Positions 22,513 to 35,075 are shown, counted from the stretch's first letter. The stretch is 64,000 nucleotides of DNA from Portulaca oleracea (GCA_029582165.1 CM055890.1:1205143-1269142); one strand, 5' to 3'. The notes: a model not told the origin generated them from the sequence alone. Translations and numbers: made by a program.

Positions 22513-24338
22513 TACACACTTGCCAATAAGAGGCTTCAATACATGATTCATAAGACGCATAAAGGTAGATGGTACATTAGTAAGGCCAAATGGCATGACA
22601 AGCCATTCATACAAGCCTTCTTTTATTTTGAATGTCGTTTTCCACTCATCTCCTTCATGAATGCGAATTTGATGATACCCACTTCTCAAATCAACTTTAG
22701 AGAACACAAAACTCCCATGTAATTCATCAAGTAGATCTTCAAGTCGAGGTATTGGAAACCTATACTTGATTGTGATCTTGTTTATGGCTCGACAATCCAT
22801 GCACATACGTTGAGATCCATCTTTCTTTAGTACAAGAAAAACGGGAACGGCACATGGACTCATACTTTCACGCACCAAGCCTTTGGATAAGAGATCATCT
22901 ACTTGCCTTTGAACTTCTTGAGCATCTTTTGGGTTCATACAATAGGCCGGTTTGTTGGGGAGCATTGAACCCGGAACTTGGTCAATCTTGTGCTCAATCT
23001 CTCTTCTTGGTGGCATTCCCTTTGGCATCTCTTTTGGGAACAAATGTTTGAATCGTTCCAAAAGAGGTTGGAGACGTGAATGCTCAATTGTTGGGGACGC
23101 TTCCTCCTCTTCCAAGTTAGCTAGAATAAGATCTTTGTGCCCTTGGAATTCATGATGCTCGGCCTTCATAAAGGTCACAATATTAGTCTCCTTCTCTTGT
23201 TGTTGTTGTTGTGGACGAATGATAGAAGATGGTGCTAAAGGAGCCAATGTGATCTTCTTTTTGTTGAGTATAAACGTGTAGGTGTTTGATCTCCCATCAT
23301 GAGTAACATGCCTATCAAATAACCAAGGTCTTCCAAGTAATATATGGCAAGCATCCATTGGAATTACATCACACCAAATGCAAACTTTATAGTTTTTACC
23401 AATGGAAAGACTTACAAGCACACGGTGAACCACACGAATACCCTTCCATTCACTTGGCCATTGAATTGTGTAAGGGGATGGGTGTGGACTAACCTCCAAT
23501 TGTAGCTTATTCACCATGGTTGTTGAAGCGGCATTAGTGCAACTTCCTCCATCAATGATTAGAGAACAAACTTTGCCTTGAATAGTACACCTTGTATGAA
23601 ATATGTTCTCCCTTTGTTCTTGCTCGTTTGGCACACAAGCAACGCTTAGATCCCTTCTTACCACTAACATTTCTCCTTCATCCGCTTCCTCTACATTTTC
23701 CTCCTCATTTACGCCAATAGTGTCATTAACCTCCTCATCATTTTCACTTTCATTATACTCCGGCTCAACATATAAAGCACTTTGATATTCAACCAAAGAT
23801 ACTACTCTTTTGTTAGGACATTCCGAGACATAGTGACCTAATCCTTGGCAACGAAAACATCTCCTTGGGGCTATTGATTTGGGTTCTTGGACGGGGGGTT
23901 TTGGGATGGATGAGGGCTGATTTTGCGGTGCTTTGTTGTAGGGTTGTTTTGTGGGAAATGAAGGTTTTTGTTGTTGAGTGTATGGACGTGTAGGTTGGGA
24001 TGGTTTGTAAGATGTTTGGTACTTTGTTATGGTCTCTTTTTCCTCTTTCTTTTCTTTGCCTTTCTACTTTTAATGCCAAAGAACTCAATTCGTCCAAAGA
24101 TTTATAAGAATGTAGCTCAACAATATTACGAATCCAATCATTAAGACCAAACAAGTAACGTACCAAAGTTTGTGGTTCATTCTCTTGGAGATCACAACGC
24201 TAAAGTAGGTGCTCAAACTCTTTGGTATACTCCTCCTCCACACTCCTACTTCCTTGAACCAAACGTTGCAATTTGTAGTAGTTATCTTGGAGATAACTTG
24301 GTGGTAGAAACTTTCCTTGCAACTTGCTTTTCATCTTA
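22513..24338 (-). pseudogene. E1 gag end, protease and RT start
   Basis: Reading leftward from the E3 insertion point: gag end (SVEEEYTKEFEHLL, an extra Glu codon; then a stop; VRYLFGLNDWIRNIVELHS), a frameshift in the basic tail, the CCHC knuckle (about 23820-23860), protease (LIIDGGSCTNAAS, ILLGRPWLFDRHVTHDGR; 23796 leftward) and the first half of RT (VFLVLKKDGSQRMCMDC, FSKVDLRSGYHQIRI, MRLMNHVLKPLIGKCV). It breaks at the E2 insertion, and RT resumes at 16207. Relative to E2 it carries several substitutions at conserved RT positions, consistent with age. Confidence 0.9.
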
Positions 24339-24655
24339 CTCCATGATGGAGGTCCTCCATCAGAACCAGCATCAGGAGTAGCAACGACCTCACCAACATC
24401 AGCATTGAGGCCATCATCAACCACATCAAACACTAACATCCAAGAGTGCTTTATGATGGTCCAACAAGTCATGAGGTCGTCCAACAACAGCAGCATCATC
24501 ACCAACAGCAGCAGCCAGCCAGTGAGGTTATTTCTCAATTCCATATCTTTGGATTGAGGTCCTCACTAGTGCTTTGAAGACTTCACTTTAGAGCTGTTGA
24601 GGACTTTCCAGCTCAGTGAAGATGTTTGCCAGTTCTGAGGTCCTCTATGAAAACA

Positions 24656-27600
24656 TGTAACGCCCCGAAATTTCAGATCTAAACTTAACGGTCAAAGTCA
24701 AACGTTGACTAACTTTAACAGCGGAAGACTCATTTTTTTTTCTTTTTATTAACTTTATTAGTTGGGCGTTACTGCCGTATCTCCGAAGAGATACAAGGCA
24801 AGAAAGGAAAACTAACAACAAGCGATAACTGTTTACTTCAATTTAACAACGAAAAGAACTTCGAATTCTAGAACAACAAAAACTCAACATTTGCTAAACT
24901 TCAAGTCTAAACATAAACTAAACTTTATTATCAAAACGGCTAACTCCAACGTCCTCACTCTAGTGCCCTTCCCCTTCACATAACTGATCTTCACCTGAAA
25001 ACAAAACATTCACAACATGAGGGGGGAAACCTCAATAATGTCTACCCCTAACTGTCAAAACAGTTCAAGGTTCATTTCAAACCATTTTAGGGGAGGGGAA
25101 CAAGTCAAACCTTTTTACAACTCATTTGAAACCCAACCCAGAAATAACCAGAGTTCAGAAATAACAAAACTTATAAACAAACAGTATCAACTTTCCACTC
25201 AGAAAAACACAACGTTCCAGAAAAACTCAACTGACACTTTTAAACTCAGAATCAGACATCAGAAACCAGAAATCAGAAATCAGAAATCAGAAACAGAGTA
25301 ATCCTTTCCTCAGAAAACAATCAGAATTTTATTATGCGGGCGGGATTTGCCTATCCCGAAATATCGTAACTTCGAGAATCGAGCGATCTCGGATCCTCGA
25401 ATTAGAATGGATGGCCACCCGAAAAGAATCAGATGTGTGTACAATCTCAGAAATAATATCGGGACTCCCCGATCTCTTGATAACTCCCCTGCAGGAACAG
25501 ATCCTGGTCTAAGGGTCGTTACCCGCAACCCGCTTATGGTTTCACTTTGATTATTAGTATCTTATGAGTTATCAGGCGTCAGACTTCAAATAAAACCCAA
25601 CCCAGTTTATAAAACCGACAGAATAAAACTCAGAGTTTAAAAGATTGCCACGTTTTACTCAACTCAGAAAAACAACTCGCAGACATCCAAATCAGACAGT
25701 CTAACTTTACAGAAAGTCCCCGTGCGGGATGCAAGCTTCATAAAACATATTAAAATCACAAAACAGATAAAAGAGCATCCCAAAGGGGATTAGGACATAG
25801 ACATTACCTGAACAGCTTCTTTTTACTGCAACACTTACACACGGGAGCTAACTATCGCGTCGTCTCGCTCGGACCTAAAATTCGAATATAAACTACTAAA
25901 ATTAAAACTCGACTTCTACGAAAGTTAGTTACGCACGAATCCTACCATACCCCAACCTTAGCTTTAAATTAGCCATGTATTCAGCATTTCAGCATAACTA
26001 TTGTGAAAACACTAACATCACAACACACATTTTCTAAAGGTCATATAATAAAATCGGAACAGCACATTTAAAACCATGACCCGATACTAATACCTTAATA
26101 ATAATATTACGTAGGGTTTTTGGAACATAATATTCGTATTACAACATAACAACCTGAAAACTTTATAAAAACTTTAATACCAAAGTATATAAAACTTTTA
26201 ATACTAATAATATGAAACTTTCAGGAAACTTTATAATAATCATAATAATACGAAACTTTATAATAATAATAATAACACGAAACTTTATAATAATAATAAT
26301 AATATGAAACTCTAAAATAATAACATGAAACCAATAACATGAACTTTATAATAATAACATGAAACTTTTAAAATAAAATCATGAAACTAATAATACTAAG
26401 AATCTTTAAAATAATATGGAAACTTAATAAAGTCATGGAAAGTTTATAATAATACATCAACTTAATATGAAAACTAATGATACTTGGAACTTATAATAAT
26501 AATAATATGAAACTTACGAAACTTAATAATAATATTACGAAACCTAATAACTTATGGAAATTTAATAATAATAATAGTAATACGAACCTCAATAATTTAT
26601 GAAAACTAAATATTAAATTTACGAAACTAAATAATAAAATTACGAAACTAAGTAATAAAATTTTGAACTTGATAATAACTTATAATATGAACTTATGAAA
26701 TATCAAAACATTTAAACATCATTAAACCCTAATAATCTCTAGCATAATTTAGAAAAAAACAAAAAAAACCAATGTACACATTTACGTATTCCCTAATGCT
26801 CCTGATCATGCCAAAAAAAAAAAAAAACTTCATGCAACATCATTCACATATATCTATATATATCATAGTAAACAAGGAAGAAAAACCAAATACAACAAGA
26901 GGGGAAGTTAGAGCATATACTAAATCATAGGGAGGAGCACGACGTTGGGTGGAGCTGGGCGTCGACGGGGCAGCTTTGGGGTCTCCATGTCGAGGTCGTC
27001 GTCGGCAATGTCGGTAGCAACGGGGTTCGGCAGTAGCTCGACAGCTTGAAGCAACAAGAGAGGGTCAGAGTTTCGTCTCGCCGGGGTTGGGATCCGGATA
27101 GTCCCGTCGCAACTGAAGGGGAGGTCGTCGGAGTCGGGGAGGTCCGACGGAGTCGCTATCGTCTTCCGAGGTGGCGGCGTTGTTGATCGGAGTTCACGGT
27201 TTAGGGCAAAACAAAGGGGTTCAGGGTGGTGTTTTGGGGTACTTCTGGTCGGCGATAGTGGCCGGAAATGGTGGAGCGGCGGTCGGAATGTGGTGCGGTG
27301 GTGGTCGCCGGCGCAAAGGAGGTGGAAGGAGGCAGCATTGATGGTGGTTGGTGATGGTGCATGGAGGTGGTGTAGCTCGGGGTTGCAAGCAGTAGAGAGA
27401 AGAAGAATAATAAAGAGGGAGGAGAGAGAAAGGAAGAAGGAAAGAGAGAGATAACAACTTTGCGGCTGAAGTAGATTTCTAGGGTATTAGTTTATTGGGG
27501 TAGGGATCCAAATAGGGTATTTATAGAGAAGAAAATTAGGATAAAATTAGTACAAATAGAACCTAGGTGTTAGTAACACCCTTCCAATTTATTCTTTTCC

Positions 27601-27927
27601 TAAAACAACACCTTTCCTTAAACAATTTTTACAAACTGATCCCAATTAATTTTAACCGATACCCAAAAAGTCTCTAACTGTATTTTTAAGACTCTAAAAA
27701 TTCCAACAAACTCACTCGCGGTCCTAAAAGCTCCGTGTGAGAACAGGTAAAAGATTAACAGGACTAAACGCACGTTAGGTAATTTAACGGTAAACACAAT
27801 TGAATTTTTCAGGGTTTTACATCATTACCCCCTTAAAAGAAGTTTCGTCCTCGAAACTTAAACTCTTACTTAGCGATTCTTCAGACGGAACTCACGGTTA
27901 CCTTAACCAAAAACTCGGGATTTTACA
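24656..27927 (-). mobile_element. LTR insertion E4 in E3 5' LTR
   Basis: 3272 bp bounded by TGTAACGCCCCG and GATTTTACA, with a perfect duplication AAACA (24651-24655, 27928-27932). The uninterrupted E3 3' LTR shows the empty site. Most of it (24656 to about 27819) looks like one long minus-strand LTR starting TGTAAAACCCTG, with a TATAAATA on the minus strand at 27518-27525. The last 108 bp hold a polypurine-like run and GTTTCGAGGACGAAACTT, normally the 3' end of an internal region. So it is a solo LTR with unusual ends or an element reduced to internal stub plus one LTR. No coding capacity seen. Confidence 0.85.
26100..26720. repeat. AT-rich repeat with GAAACTTTATAATAAT words
   Basis: Degenerate tandem-like repetition of (C/T)GAAACTT(T)ATAATAATAA units inside E4. 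Unit length is irregular, so it is a degenerate array and not a clean satellite. Confidence 0.75.
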
Positions 27928-28742
27928 AAACATCACTTCTGGAACTGTTGAGGATATTCCAGTTCTGTGAGGTGATCCTGCATTGAGGTCCTCCATAAAG
28001 ACTTCATTTCCGAGCTGTTGAGGTCTTTTCCAGCTTGTGAGGTGAACTAATAGCTATGTAATAATGAAAACGCATTTGTTATTTTATTTCCTTTTATTTT
28101 GATGTTATCCAGTTTGTAATGAGGCTTAATTAGCTTGCTAAGTTAGTTAAGTAGCTTAAGCTTAATTAGTGAGTTTCATGAGCAAGGGGAAACCCTTAAT
28201 CATCCAGCTCAACCCTAGCTTTATATAGCTTGTAATCGGCAGCTTGAGGTCATCATCTATCAGTGAAATTAATAGCATTTTGAGTGCCTTGATTGAGCCT
28301 CTTGTTTGTGAGTGACGTTAAACTCTCATTTTGGTTAATTCTACTACAGTATCAAGGATTTGGCAATCCTTGTGGTGGGTGTAGAGCTTGATAATCTCGA
28401 TGGTGGTGTGCCTGTATCTATTGAGGTCATCCAGTCCATTGCCCTTGATGTTCTAGCTGTGGTGGGTCTGTATCAACTTGAGCCTCAAGACTATCTCGGT
28501 TACTGTTTGATTGTAAGTTTGTTCATCCAATCATCATTTATTCATCATCCATTTCATCCATTTGTTCATTGGTGTTCATACTCTGTTTTGGAGGAGGTTA
28601 TAGTTGTTTCTCTGTGTTGAGGTCTATTTTGGGTGAATTGTATTTGATTCTCTGTTTTGAGGCCAGATTGTGTGCGAGTTGTGTTAATGTGGTGTACTGT
28701 GAGGTCAATACTCTGATCTTAGGACCTTTCATACATCATAAT

Positions 28743-28754
28743 AGGTATCAGAGC
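28743..28754 (+). promoter_or_regulatory. Primer-binding site of E3, tRNA-Met
   Basis: AGGTATCAGAGC, 11 of 12 matching the TGGTATCAGAGC primer site, 4 bases after the LTR end. The first base is changed. Confidence 0.88.
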
Positions 28755-28804
28755 TGAGTAACATCTTGGAGGAAGTTCTGTTTGTGTTATTTGAGCATTT
28801 TATA

Positions 28805-29782
28805 ATGTCGGGCTGTAGTAAAACTCCTCAGGAAGTAGCAAAACATGCCTTGAGGGAGAAGGAAGAAATGGAAGGGAGAATGAAAATTATGGGAGAACAG
28901 TTACAATATTACATGAGGTTGCACAGGAGAGGAATCGATGGAGAATCTGATGTGGAGTCTAAAGAAGAAGAAGAAGAGAAGAGCCCTTTTAGTGGATCTG
29001 GAGGGGGAGGAGGAAAACCTAGGTATCACAGAAGAAGGAGGTATGAAAGGAGGTCACCTAGGAGTAGTGTTAGTGAATCTAAGAGTAGGAGTGAGAGGGA
29101 AGAAAGGAGGGAAAATAGAAGAGTTGAGAAATTGGATTTCAAAATAGACATTCCAGAATATGGAGGAGAGTTGGATCCTGATGTATTTTTGGATTGGTTG
29201 CAAACAATGGAGAGAGTGTTTGATTTGAGGGAGTTGTCTGATGAGAACAAGGTGAAGTTGGTTGCATTGAAACTGAGGAAATATGCATCTACATGGTGGA
29301 ACAACTTGCAAAGAAGGAGAGAAGAGATCAATTAGCCTAAAGTCAGTACATGGGTTGAAATGAGGCAGAAGCTCAAGGAGAAATTCCTACCTGAAAGTTA
29401 CATGAAGGAAAATTATTTCAAGCTTCAACACTTGGTCCAGGGTAGCAAATCTGTTGAGGAGTATACCAAGGAGTTTGAGCATCTACTGTGGAAGTGTAAC
29501 ATGAAGGAAAATGAGGTGCAGACATATGTGAGGTATCTTGCAGGGTTGAATGAAAGCATCAGAAATGTGGTTGAGCTTCAGGTGTATAATTTACTTGATG
29601 AGCTGAGTTCTTTGGCTCATAAGGTGGAACAGCAGAAGAAGGCCCAAAGGAAGGAGTATGAAAGCAAGTATCCAGCCAAAACCTATCCTCAAACCAAATC
29701 AGACCATTACCATAAATCCCATAACCCACCTCAAAGAACCTATCCATCCCCACAACCACAAACCAGATATCCAAATTTCTAA
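28805..29782 (+). pseudogene. gag: E3 Gag, two in-frame stops
   Basis: Starts MSGCSKTPQEV (28805). A helical segment (EEMEGRMKIMGEQLQYYMRL) is followed by a long acidic then Arg/Ser-rich linker not seen in E2, then the gag domain (LDFKIDIPEYGGELDPDV, FLDWLQTMERVFDLREL, KLRKYASTWWNNLQRR). TAG at 29333-29335 interrupts; the same frame continues with EKFLPESYMKENYFKLQHL and SVEEYTKEFEHLLWKC. TAA at 29780-29782 ends the basic, proline-rich tail, after which the frame stays open through the zinc knuckle. Both stops are single-codon lesions in otherwise aligned sequence. Confidence 0.9.
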
Positions 29783-30673
29783 ACCCCTCAAACACAATCC
29801 CAAAACCCCCCACAAAGAACCCCAGTCCCTACCAATCGACCATTCCCTGAGAGGAGGTGCTTTAGATGTCAAGGTCTTGGACATCTTGCCTCAGAATGTC
29901 CAAACAGAAGAGAAGTGACCTTAGCAGAATATCAAGCAGCATTGTTTATTGAACCTGAGTCAGTTGTTGAGGAGGAACAGTTTGATGAACCTGAAGGAGG
30001 TCCTGTGTATGATGAAGAGGAAGTTGAGGCCAGACCTGATGAAGGTGAAATGTTGGTGATCAGGAGGGTCCTTAGCAGTTCAACAGTTGATGAGGAAGCT
30101 GAGCAGAGGGAGAACATTTTTCACACTCGATGCACTGTTCATGGGAAGATCTGTTCCTTGATTATTGATGGAGGCAGCTGTACCAATGCAGCCTCACAAA
30201 CTATGGTGCAAAAGCTGAATTTGCAAACCTGTCCTCATCCAGCACCTTACACCATCCAGTGGTTAAGTCAAAGCAGAGGTATCAAAATCTCATCTAGATG
30301 CCTTGTGAATTTTTCAATTGGTTCTGTTTATAAAGATGAAGTGAGGTGTGATGTTATACCTATGGATGCATGTGATTTATTGTTGGGAAGACCTTGGTTG
30401 TTTGATAGAAGTGTTAACCATGATGGAAGAGCCAATACTTATTCCCTTAATCTAAACCACAAGAAAATTGTCCTCACCCCACTTAAACCATCCCAGCTCA
30501 CAAAAAGAACCAAGAACCTGATTGTTGAACCATCCCTTGATGTGATTTTACCTGCTGAATATCATGAGTTCTGTGAACAGAAGGAGTTACTTTTGCTTGA
30601 TCTTGATGAAGAACCAGCCTCACAAAATGAGCCATTTCACAAAATAGCCATCCTTTATTCCAACCCATCCTAA
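29783..30673 (+). CDS. pol: E3 zinc knuckle and protease region
   Basis: In frame with Gag beyond its stop. Carries the knuckle CFRCQGLGHLASEC (about 29858-29899), an acidic linker, then protease: QRENIFHTRCTVHGKICSLI, IDGGSCTNAASQTM, CDLLLGRPWLFDRSVNHDGR. It ends at TAA 30671-30673 because of a frameshift near 30650; the RT frame opens at once in another phase. The protease would cut the polyprotein into mature parts in the particle. Confidence 0.88.
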   Translation, partial: TPQTQSQNPPQRTPVPTNRPFPERRCFRCQGLGHLASECPNRREVTLAEYQAALFIEPESVVEEEQFDEPEGGPVYDEEEVEARPDEGEMLVIRRVLSSSTVDEEAEQRENIFHTRCTVHGKICSLIIDGGSCTNAASQTMVQKLNLQTCPHPAPYTIQWLSQSRGIKISSRCLVNFSIGSVYKDEVRCDVIPMDACDLLLGRPWLFDRSVNHDGRANTYSLNLNHKKIVLTPLKPSQLTKRTKNLIVEPSLDVILPAEYHEFCEQKELLLLDLDEEPASQNEPFHKIAILYSNPS

Positions 30674-30702
30674 ACCAGTACCTACATGTTTTTCCAGAAG
30701 AA

Positions 30703-33507
30703 ATGCCACCAGGTTTACCCCCTAAAAGAGACATCCAGCATAAAATTGACCTTGTCCCAGGATCTATCCTACCAAACAAACCAGCCTATAAAATGACCCC
30801 AGTTGAAACCAATGAGATCCAGAGGCAAGTTGATGAGTTATTGGAGAAAGGGATGATCAGAGAGAGCTTGAGCCCTTGTGCAGTGCCAACTTTATTGGTT
30901 CCTAAGAAAGATGGAAGTCAGAGAATGTATATTGATTGTAGAGCCATCAACAAAATTACTATCAAGTATAGATATCCTATCCCAAGACTTGAGGATATGC
31001 TTGATGAACTCCATGGCTCAACTGTGTTTTCAAAGATTGATTTGAGAAGTGGATATTACCAGATCAGAATTTATGAGGGAGATGAGTGGAATACAGCCTT
31101 TAAGACTAACGGAGGTCTGTATGAGTGGTTAGTCATGCCTTTTGGTTTCACAAATGCACCTTCAACATTTATGAGGCTTATGAACCAAGTTTTGAAACCT
31201 TTGATTGGGAAGTGTGTTGGTGTGTATTTTGATGATATACTCATTTATAGCCAGTCTGAGGAGGATCATGTGAATCACTTGAGGAGTGTTATGGAGACCT
31301 TGAGTGGAGAGCAGTTGTATGGGAACCTCAAGAAGTGTCAATTCTTCACCAGCCATGTTATATTCCTTGGTTATATTGTGACATCAAAAGGCATTCAAGT
31401 GGATGAAGAAAAGGTTAAAGCCATCATAGAGTGGCCAGTTCCTACATCAATCCAGCAAATCAGAAGTTTTCATAGGTTAGCATCTTTTTATAGGAGGTTT
31501 GTGAGGAACTTCAGCACTATTTTAGCTCCTATGACTGAATTAGTGAAGGGGAAGAGCTTTACTTGGACTCCAGCTGCACGGAAAGCTTTTGAGGAGGTCA
31601 AAAGACAGTTAACCTTAGCACCAGTGTTGGCATTACCTTGTTTTGCCAAAGTCTTTGAAGTGGAGTTTGATGCCTCAGGCGTGGGCATTGGAGCAGTGTT
31701 GACTCAAGAAGGAAAACCAATGGCTTATTTCAGTGAGAAACTCAATGAGGCCAAGAGGAAGTACAGTACATATGATAAGGAGTTCTATGCCATCATTAGA
31801 GCTTTGCAACATTGGAGGCATTATCTGATTGGAGCTGAATTCATTCTGCACAGTGATCATGAGGCCCTCAAATTCATTCAAGGGCAGCATAAACTCAACA
31901 CTAGGCATGCTACTTGGGTGGAGTTCATGCAACAATTTCATTTTGTGATCCATCATAAATCTGGGAAGCTTAACAAAGGAGCTGATGCATTATCCAGGAG
32001 GTATTTGTTGTTGCAAGTTTTGGATGCAAGAGTGCTTGGTTTTGAACAGTTGAAAGCTTTGTATGAGGATGATGAAGATTTTAGAGAGTTGTACCAGAAA
32101 TGTCAGGGACATCCTCAAAATCTATACCATATAGACCAGGGATTTCTTTTCAAAGGAGCAAGGTTATGTATTCCAAGGAGCAGTTTTAGAGAGTTGTTGA
32201 TCTCTGAAGTTCATGGAGGTTGCTTGGCAGGACATTTTGGTATTGAGAAGACTCTTCTTATGCTGAAAGAACATTATTGTTGGCCTAAAATGAGGAAGGA
32301 TGTTGAGCATTGGATAAGGAGGTGTGGTACATGTCAGATTGCAAAGAGTCATAGCTTACCTCAAGGGCTATATACACCTTTGCCAGTTCCAAACAGCCCT
32401 TGGGAGGACATCAGCCTAGACTTCATTGTTGGTCTACCAAGAACTCAAAGAGGAAAAGACTCAATCATGGTAGTTGTGGACAGATTCAGTAAAATGGCTC
32501 ACTTTATTGCATGCCATACTACTTATGATGCTGTGAGGATAGCTGAATTGTATTTTCAGGAGGTAGTGAGGTTACATGGAGTTCCCAGGAGCATGGTTTC
32601 AGATAGGGATGTGAAGTTCCTAAGTCATTTTTGGGTTACTCTATGGAAGAAGTTGGGCACACAATTGAAGTATAGCACAGCTTGTCACCCCCAAACTGAT
32701 GGGCAAACAGAGGTCACAAACAGGACACTTGGAACACTATTGAGGTCACTGATATCCACAAACAAAACAGGATGGGACACCCTCTTGTCTCATGCTGAAT
32801 TTGCTTTCAATAGAGCACCATCAAAGGCAACTGGCCTTTCACCATTCTAGGTTGTCTATGGTAGAAATCCTATAACTCCATTGGATTTATCCCCACTAAC
32901 AAATTCTGTGAGGTTTAGTTATGAAGCAGGTAAACATGCAGAGGACATCAAGAAGCTTCAGCAGCAAGTCAGGGAGAAGATCATCAAGTATTCTGAGCAA
33001 GTTTCTACATCAGCAAACAAGCATAGGAGGAAGATGGTTTTCAATCCAGGAGATCTAGTGTGGATTCATCTAAGGAAGGACAGATTTCCAAGCAAGAGGA
33101 AGGGAAAGTTGACCCCAAGAGCAGATGGACCTTTTGAAGTGCTAGAGAGGATTGGAGACAATGCTTACAAGTTAGATCTTTCTCAAGACTATGGAGGCAG
33201 TGCTACATTCAACATTGCGGATTTGAGGCCTTACTTTCTAGAACATGAAGACCTTCCAAGTTTGAGGACAAACTTTCCTCAACCTGGGGAGGATGATGGA
33301 GGTCCTCCATCAGAACCAGCATCAGGAGTAGCAACGACCTCACCAACATCAACATTGAGGCCATCATCAACCACATCAAACACTGACATCCAAGAGTGCT
33401 TTATGATGGTCCAACAAGTCATGAGGTCGTCCAACAACAGCAGCATCATCACCAACAGCAGCAGCCAGCCAGTGAGGTTATTTCTCAATTCCATATCTTT
33501 GGATTGA
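30703..33507 (+). CDS. pol: E3 RT, RNase H and integrase, one stop
   Basis: RT: LVPKKDGSQRMYIDCRAINK, FSKIDLRSGYYQIRI, catalytic YFDDILIYS, thumb SFYRRFVRNFSTIL. RNase H: FDASGVGIGAVL, YSTYDKEFYAIIRAL, LHSDHEALKF, GADALSRRYLL. Integrase: HHCC (HFGIEKTLLMLKEH, RRCGTCQ), core LDFIVGLPRTQRGKDS, VSDRDVKFLSHFW, TDGQTEVTNRTL, and a C-terminal GPFEVLERIGDNAYKL module. TAG at 32848-32850 replaces the Gln expected after SPF; the same frame then continues. There is no chromodomain. The frame does not stop at the LTR (33294) but runs 71 codons into it, ending at 33507. Apart from the stop and the upstream frameshift this pol looks sound. Confidence 0.93.
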
Positions 33508-34406
33508 GGTCCTCACCAGTGCTTTGAAGACTTCACTTTAGAGCTGTTGAGGACTTTCCAGCTCAGTGAAGATGTTTGCCAGTTCTGAGGTCCTCTATGA
33601 AAACATCACAGGCTGCTGAGGATATTCCAATTCTGTGAGGTGATCCTGCATTGAGGTCCTCCATAAAGACTTCATTTCCGAGCTGTTGAGGTCTTTTCCA
33701 GCTTGTGAGGTGAACTAACGGCTATGTAATAATGAAAACGCGTTTGTTATTTTATTTCCTTTTATTTTGATGTTATCCAGTTTGTAATGAGGCTTAATTA
33801 GCTTGCTAAGTTAGTTAAGTAGCTTAAGCTTAATTAGTGAGTTTCTTGAGCAAGGGGAAACCCTTAATCATCCAGCTCAACCCTAGCTTTATATAGCTTG
33901 TAATCGGCAGCTTGAGGTCATCATCTATCAGTGAAATTAATAGCATTTTGAGTGCCTTGATTGAGCCTCTTGTTTGTGAGTGACGTTAAACTCTCATTTT
34001 GGTTGATTCTACTACAGTAGCAAGGATTTGGCAATCCTTGTGGTGGGTGTAGAGCTTGATAATCTCGATGGTGGTGCGCCTGTATCCATTGAGGTCATCC
34101 AGTCCATTGCCCTTGATGTTCTAGCTGTGGTGGGTCTGTATCAGCTTGAGCCTCAAGACTATCTCGGTTACTGTTTGATTGTAAGTTTGCTCATCCAATC
34201 ATCATTTATTCATCATCCATTTCATCCATTTGTTCATTGGTGTTCATACTCTGTTTTGGAGGAGGTTATAGTTGTTTCTCTGTGTTGAGGTCTGTTTTGG
34301 GTGAATTGTATTTGATTCTCTGTTTTGAGGCCAGATTGTGTGCGAGTTGTGTTAATGTGGTGTACTGTGAGGTCAATACTCTGATCTTAGGACCTTGCAT
34401 ACATCG
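33294..34406 (+). repeat. 3' LTR of E3
   Basis: 1113 bp, matching 24344-24655 plus 27933-28738. About 17 TGAGG words lie on the plus strand. The last base of the terminal CA is mutated to G. Confidence 0.95.
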
Positions 34407-34411
34407 CTCCA

Positions 34412-34846
34412 TGTCTTAATCTTGTCCTTTCCCTTAGCTTGCCTCTTCCTTTGTAAGTTTGTCCACCAAATGGCCGCATGTTTGCGCAACTTTAGGGCCA
34501 CATACTTCACTTTCTTTTCATCATGAACTTCTTTAAGATCAAAGACACGTTCAATAGTCTGCATCCAATCTAGAAAGTTTTCAGGATCAAGATTACCATC
34601 AAACTCCGGAATCTCCACTTTGAAATCAAATCGTTCCTTCCTTCTTGGACGTCCACTCCTTTCACTTTGTGCGTCCTCCTCATCATCTTGAGGTTTCCCA
34701 ACATAAGAATCATCACGCATCTCTCTATGTTAAAGATGCATATACTTCTTTAATTGGTCGGTGAGGTACACAATCTTTTGCTTCATCAATTCTATATCAT
34801 CTTGGGAAGTCGTGGTTGGATCCGTTGGAGTACTTCCACTAGCCAT
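34412..34846 (-). pseudogene. gag: E1 Gag N-terminal part
   Basis: Starts MASGSTPTDP (34846), parallel to E2 Gag. A TAA at 34730-34732 follows YMHL, where E2 has Lys. The frame then continues through FDFKVEIPEFDGNLDPE and KLRKHAAIWWTNLQRKR and breaks at the E3 insertion (34411). The rest of gag lies beyond E3, from 24338 leftward. Confidence 0.9.
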
Positions 34847-35059
34847 TAATCTTGATACAAAAAGATCAAAGAAACTCATGGTTTTGGGGCTAGGGTGAAG
34901 GGACAAGAGATGGAATGTGTTTAGGCTAGATTGTGTTTGGGTTTTGGGGTTCTTTGTGGAGTTTATGGGGAACGTGTGATGGGAAGATTATGGGGGATGG
35001 ATTAGTGATGGAAAGATTGTAAAAAGATGGTGCAAGAACTAAGAGAATCAATCTCCTAA

Positions 35060-35071
35060 GCTCTGATACCA
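35060..35071 (-). promoter_or_regulatory. Primer-binding site of E1, tRNA-Met
   Basis: GCTCTGATACCA on the plus strand, 4 bases from the LTR edge, the same arrangement as E2. Confidence 0.93.
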
Positions 35072-35075
35072 CTTT

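Larger units (their letters stand above)
24344..28738 (+). repeat. 5' LTR of E3, split by E4
   Basis: Left part 24344-24655, right part 27933-28738; together they match 33294-34406. The LTR is studded with TGAGG words and GAGGTCCTC near-palindromes. A TATATA in the CTTTATATAGCTTG context (about 28220) is the likely TATA box. Confidence 0.93.
24344..34406 (+). mobile_element. Ty3/gypsy element E3, inserted in E1 gag
   Basis: LTRs 24344-28738 (interrupted by E4; about 1118 bp without it) and 33294-34406 (1113 bp). Ends are TGATGGAGG and CATACATCA (final base mutated to G at 34406). Duplication CTCCA flanks it (24339-24343, 34407-34411). Primer site 28743-28754; polypurine tract GGGGAGGA just before 33294. 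Gag-pol is homologous to E1/E2 but clearly diverged, a sister family in the opposite orientation. Confidence 0.95.

Noticed and set aside
27221..27457. Pro-rich ORF in E4
   Set aside because: It looks like LTR leader sequence downstream of the TATA box; short and without a domain.
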